Of a stretch of DNA of 16,048 bases, positions 14,103-16,048 are shown in pieces. This DNA is from CAZIKB01 sp964539665. Lineage in GTDB: Bacteria; Zhuqueibacterota; Zhuqueibacteria; Oceanimicrobiales; Oceanimicrobiaceae. The position numbers were made by a program, and so were the translations under genes. The notes beneath the pieces were generated by a model that saw only the letters and a program-made list of their open reading frames with translations, was not told the origin of the DNA and did no database searches. Numbering within the stretch: position 1 is the stretch's first letter; every line of letters begins with the position of its first letter. The stretch lies in assembly GCA_964539665.1 (NCBI GenBank), contig CAZIKB010000135.1, forward strand, positions 1 to 16,048, written 5' to 3'.

Positions 14103-15344
14103 ATGCGGCTTGCAATCGTCGGTACAGGGGTAAGAGGAGTCAACATGTTTGGCCGTGAATTGCTGCAAGAATATAGTGATTATGTTGAAATCGTTGGATT
14201 GGCAGATATAAATCCAGGGCGGTTGAATTATGCAAAACAATATATTGGCGTTGATTGTCCAACATTCACGGACGTGGAAAAAATGTTAATCCAAATCAGG
14301 CCGGACAAGCTGCTTGTGACAACTGTGGATGCCACACATCACGAGCTAATCATCCGTGCGTTGAAGTTTGGTATTGATGTAATTACTGAAAAACCAATGA
14401 CAACCGATGAAGTAAAAGCTCAAGCGATTTTGGATGCAAAAAAAAAGATTGGTCGTAATGTAATTGTGACCTTTAATTACCGCTACTCGCCACACCGTGC
14501 TCGTATCAAAGAATTATTGGCGGATGGAGCAATTGGCATGGTCACCTCTGTGGATTTTCACTGGTATCTCAATACTGAACATGGTCCGAGATATTTTCGC
14601 CGCTGGCATGGAATACGCGAAAAAAGTGGTACGCTATTAGTACACAAATCCACCCACCACTTTGATCTTTTAAATTGGTGGGTGGATTCGGATCCTGACG
14701 AAGTTTTTGCCTTTGGTAGTCTGGAGTTTTTTGGAAAAAACAACTCCTTTCGTTCTACTAAATGCAGGGATTGTCTGCACAAGGATAAATGCCAGCTTTA
14801 TTGGGATATTACCCAAGATGAGCACCTGTTGAATTTATATGTAAAAAATGAACATCATGATGGTTACATCCGGGACGCTTGCGTTTGGAGAGAGGAGATA
14901 GATATTTTCGATAAGATGGGTGTTCTTATCAAATATGCGAACAGTGTGCAAGTCAATTATTCGCTGACAACTTACTCGCCGTACGAAGGTTATAGAATCG
15001 TTTTCAATGGAACTAAAGGTCGCCTTGAGTCCTGGATTCACGAAAAACAGTCCTGGCCCATGGATAATTATGATGAATTACGCTTAACAATGAATTATGG
15101 TGACACCGAGTTAATTCGCATCCCGCATGCCGCAGGTGGTCATGGCGGTGGTGATATGCGTATGAAGGACAAATTATTCAAAGATCCAAAAATCCCGGAT
15201 CCTTTGAAACAATCCGCCGGTACACGAGATGGAACGATGTCCATTCTAATAGGCATTGCTGCGAGAAAAAGCATAGATAGTGGAAAACCAGTGAAGATTG
15301 CAGGCTTAACAGAGTTGAAGCCACAAGCAAAGCGACCTGTATAA
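14103..15344 (+). CDS. Gfo/Idh/MocA oxidoreductase body, separated from its Tat leader by a frameshift
   Basis: A 413-residue Gfo/Idh/MocA oxidoreductase of the longer, often Tat-exported type. The Rossmann motif is IVGTGVRG (5-12); TEKP (95-98) supplies the usual catalytic Lys97; HKSTHHFD (181-188) fits the active-site His region. Cys221, Cys224, Cys230 and Cys260 form a CxxC-x5-C plus distant Cys set, possibly a metal site. The open frame extends ten codons upstream of ATG 14103 to a point where a one-base gap would join it to the leader at 13999. No good ribosome site precedes ATG 14103 (AGGGAG is about 17 bases away), so expression as it stands is doubtful. Its substrate is unknown. Lying after iolO, it could act on inositols or could replace the missing IolM dehydrogenase, but a Tat leader implies the periplasm. 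It may be a recent pseudogene. Confidence 0.75.
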   Translation: MRLAIVGTGVRGVNMFGRELLQEYSDYVEIVGLADINPGRLNYAKQYIGVDCPTFTDVEKMLIQIRPDKLLVTTVDATHHELIIRALKFGIDVITEKPMTTDEVKAQAILDAKKKIGRNVIVTFNYRYSPHRARIKELLADGAIGMVTSVDFHWYLNTEHGPRYFRRWHGIREKSGTLLVHKSTHHFDLLNWWVDSDPDEVFAFGSLEFFGKNNSFRSTKCRDCLHKDKCQLYWDITQDEHLLNLYVKNEHHDGYIRDACVWREEIDIFDKMGVLIKYANSVQVNYSLTTYSPYEGYRIVFNGTKGRLESWIHEKQSWPMDNYDELRLTMNYGDTELIRIPHAAGGHGGGDMRMKDKLFKDPKIPDPLKQSAGTRDGTMSILIGIAARKSIDSGKPVKIAGLTELKPQAKRPV

Positions 15345-15911
15345 AAGTTAAATACCAAGGGATTGATTAGCATTCGTAAAGGCAGCGGTATGTTTATCAG
15401 TGATTATTCTACAAAACATGCCAGTAGACCGATGAGCATGTATCTTGAGATGAATTTTGATAAATCTTATATCCTTCACTTTATGCACGTTCGCCAGACG
15501 ATTGAACCTCAATTGGCAAAGCTTGCTGCCATGAACAGAACTCAAAATGATTTGCTTGAGTTAGAAAATAACCTGAAACAATTAGTACCGAATTCAGATG
15601 ATTATTCAATACTGGCACAACTCGATCTTGAATTTCATGCTAAAATCGTCGAGGCTACTGGTAATCCTATGGATGCTCTCCTGATGAATCCTCTTTTTCG
15701 ATTACTGCCGAAGATTAAGACGCTGATTGTAAAACATGTTAAACAGAAGAAAAAATATACCGCTTTAAATTATCACCAGAATATATTTGAAATGATAAAA
15801 AATCAAGATAAGCAAGGAGTTTTTGATTCTATGACAGAGCATTTACATGTTGCAGAAAGAGATGCGAAAATGTTGATGGAAGTACTGAGAGATGATGAGA
15901 AACTGTTTTAG
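15345..15911 (+). pseudogene. GntR/FadR-type regulator lacking its HTH domain
   Basis: The frame after the oxidoreductase stop reads through KGLISIRKGSGMFISDY, the last wing of a GntR winged-helix domain, and then a complete FCD ligand/metal-binding domain. The expected FCD metal residues are visible: LDLEFH with Asp and His, ALNYHQ with His, and TEHLH near the C-terminus. About 55 residues with the DNA-recognition helix are missing, since the preceding bases encode the end of the oxidoreductase. The longest start-to-stop frame begins at TTG 15363 (182 residues) without a ribosome site. A deletion, or an assembly join, between the two genes best explains this. Intact relatives often regulate uronate or sugar-acid genes, which would suit this locus. 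As it stands it should not bind DNA. Confidence 0.78.
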
Positions 15912-16048
15912 ACCGGATAATTCAAAAATAGTGATGATGTAAACAAATTCGTCTTAATATAATTGTGCAGTAAAATAATTTAAATAGTTGTCTGAAGGTA
16001 GTGTCAAAAGTTTTATGAAAAAATGAAGAGTATTAAAGTGAGAATCAA
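15912..16048. other. Right-edge stretch without a recognised gene
   Basis: These 137 bases are AT-rich and hold no convincing gene. A TATAAT occurs at 15958-15963 without a good -35 at the right distance. An ATG at 16023 opens an eight-codon frame running off the window edge, with no clear ribosome-binding site, so a gene may or may not begin there. Confidence 0.4.

Overview
The window reads as a phytate and myo-inositol utilisation locus on the plus strand of a Gram-negative bacterium. The outer-membrane TonB receptor, a probable lipoprotein phytase, a periplasmic PafA-like phosphatase and a Tat leader all point to two membranes. The inositol enzymes are of the Thermotoga type, and the sodium symporter carries several tiny membrane partners. 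Together with moderately AT-rich DNA this would fit an FCB-group or Calditrichota/KSB1-like genome, but that placement is a guess from gene style, not a computed assignment. No rRNA, tRNA, CRISPR array or transposase is visible.

Layout. Up to 1510: the C-terminal part of a TonB-dependent receptor, cut by the window edge and closed by a strong terminator (1555-1588). 1784-4750: a beta-propeller phytase and a PafA-type phosphatase, each with a secretion signal. 4962-9561: a tightly packed run of a sodium:solute symporter, three small membrane proteins (98, 39 and 45 residues, the last two in ATGA overlaps), then the ATPase and permease of a ribose/inositol-type ABC importer. 9569-9658: a long hairpin and two related palindromes ahead of the sugar-binding lipoprotein (9697-10650). 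10824-13969: iolG, iolN and iolO, three enzymes of the inositol route described in Thermotoga maritima. 13999-15344: a Gfo/Idh/MocA oxidoreductase whose Tat leader is separated from its body by a one-base frameshift. 15345-15911: a GntR/FadR regulator that lacks its DNA-binding half.

How the genes could work together (inference). Phytate or its complexes are captured at the outer membrane. The phytase and phosphatase strip phosphate in the periplasm. Free myo-inositol then enters by the Na+ symporter and/or the ABC importer. IolG oxidises it to scyllo-inosose. A second dehydrogenase, IolM in Thermotoga, is not present; the Gfo/Idh/MocA protein is the only other dehydrogenase here. IolN opens the diketo ring to 5-keto-L-gluconate, and IolO epimerises that to D-tagaturonate for central uronate metabolism outside the window.

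Signs of decay or rearrangement cluster at the right end (frameshifted Tat gene, headless regulator). The phosphatase also departs from the PafA active site at two positions. Intergenic gaps carry a dispersed repeat family and a REP-like ATTCCCG element.
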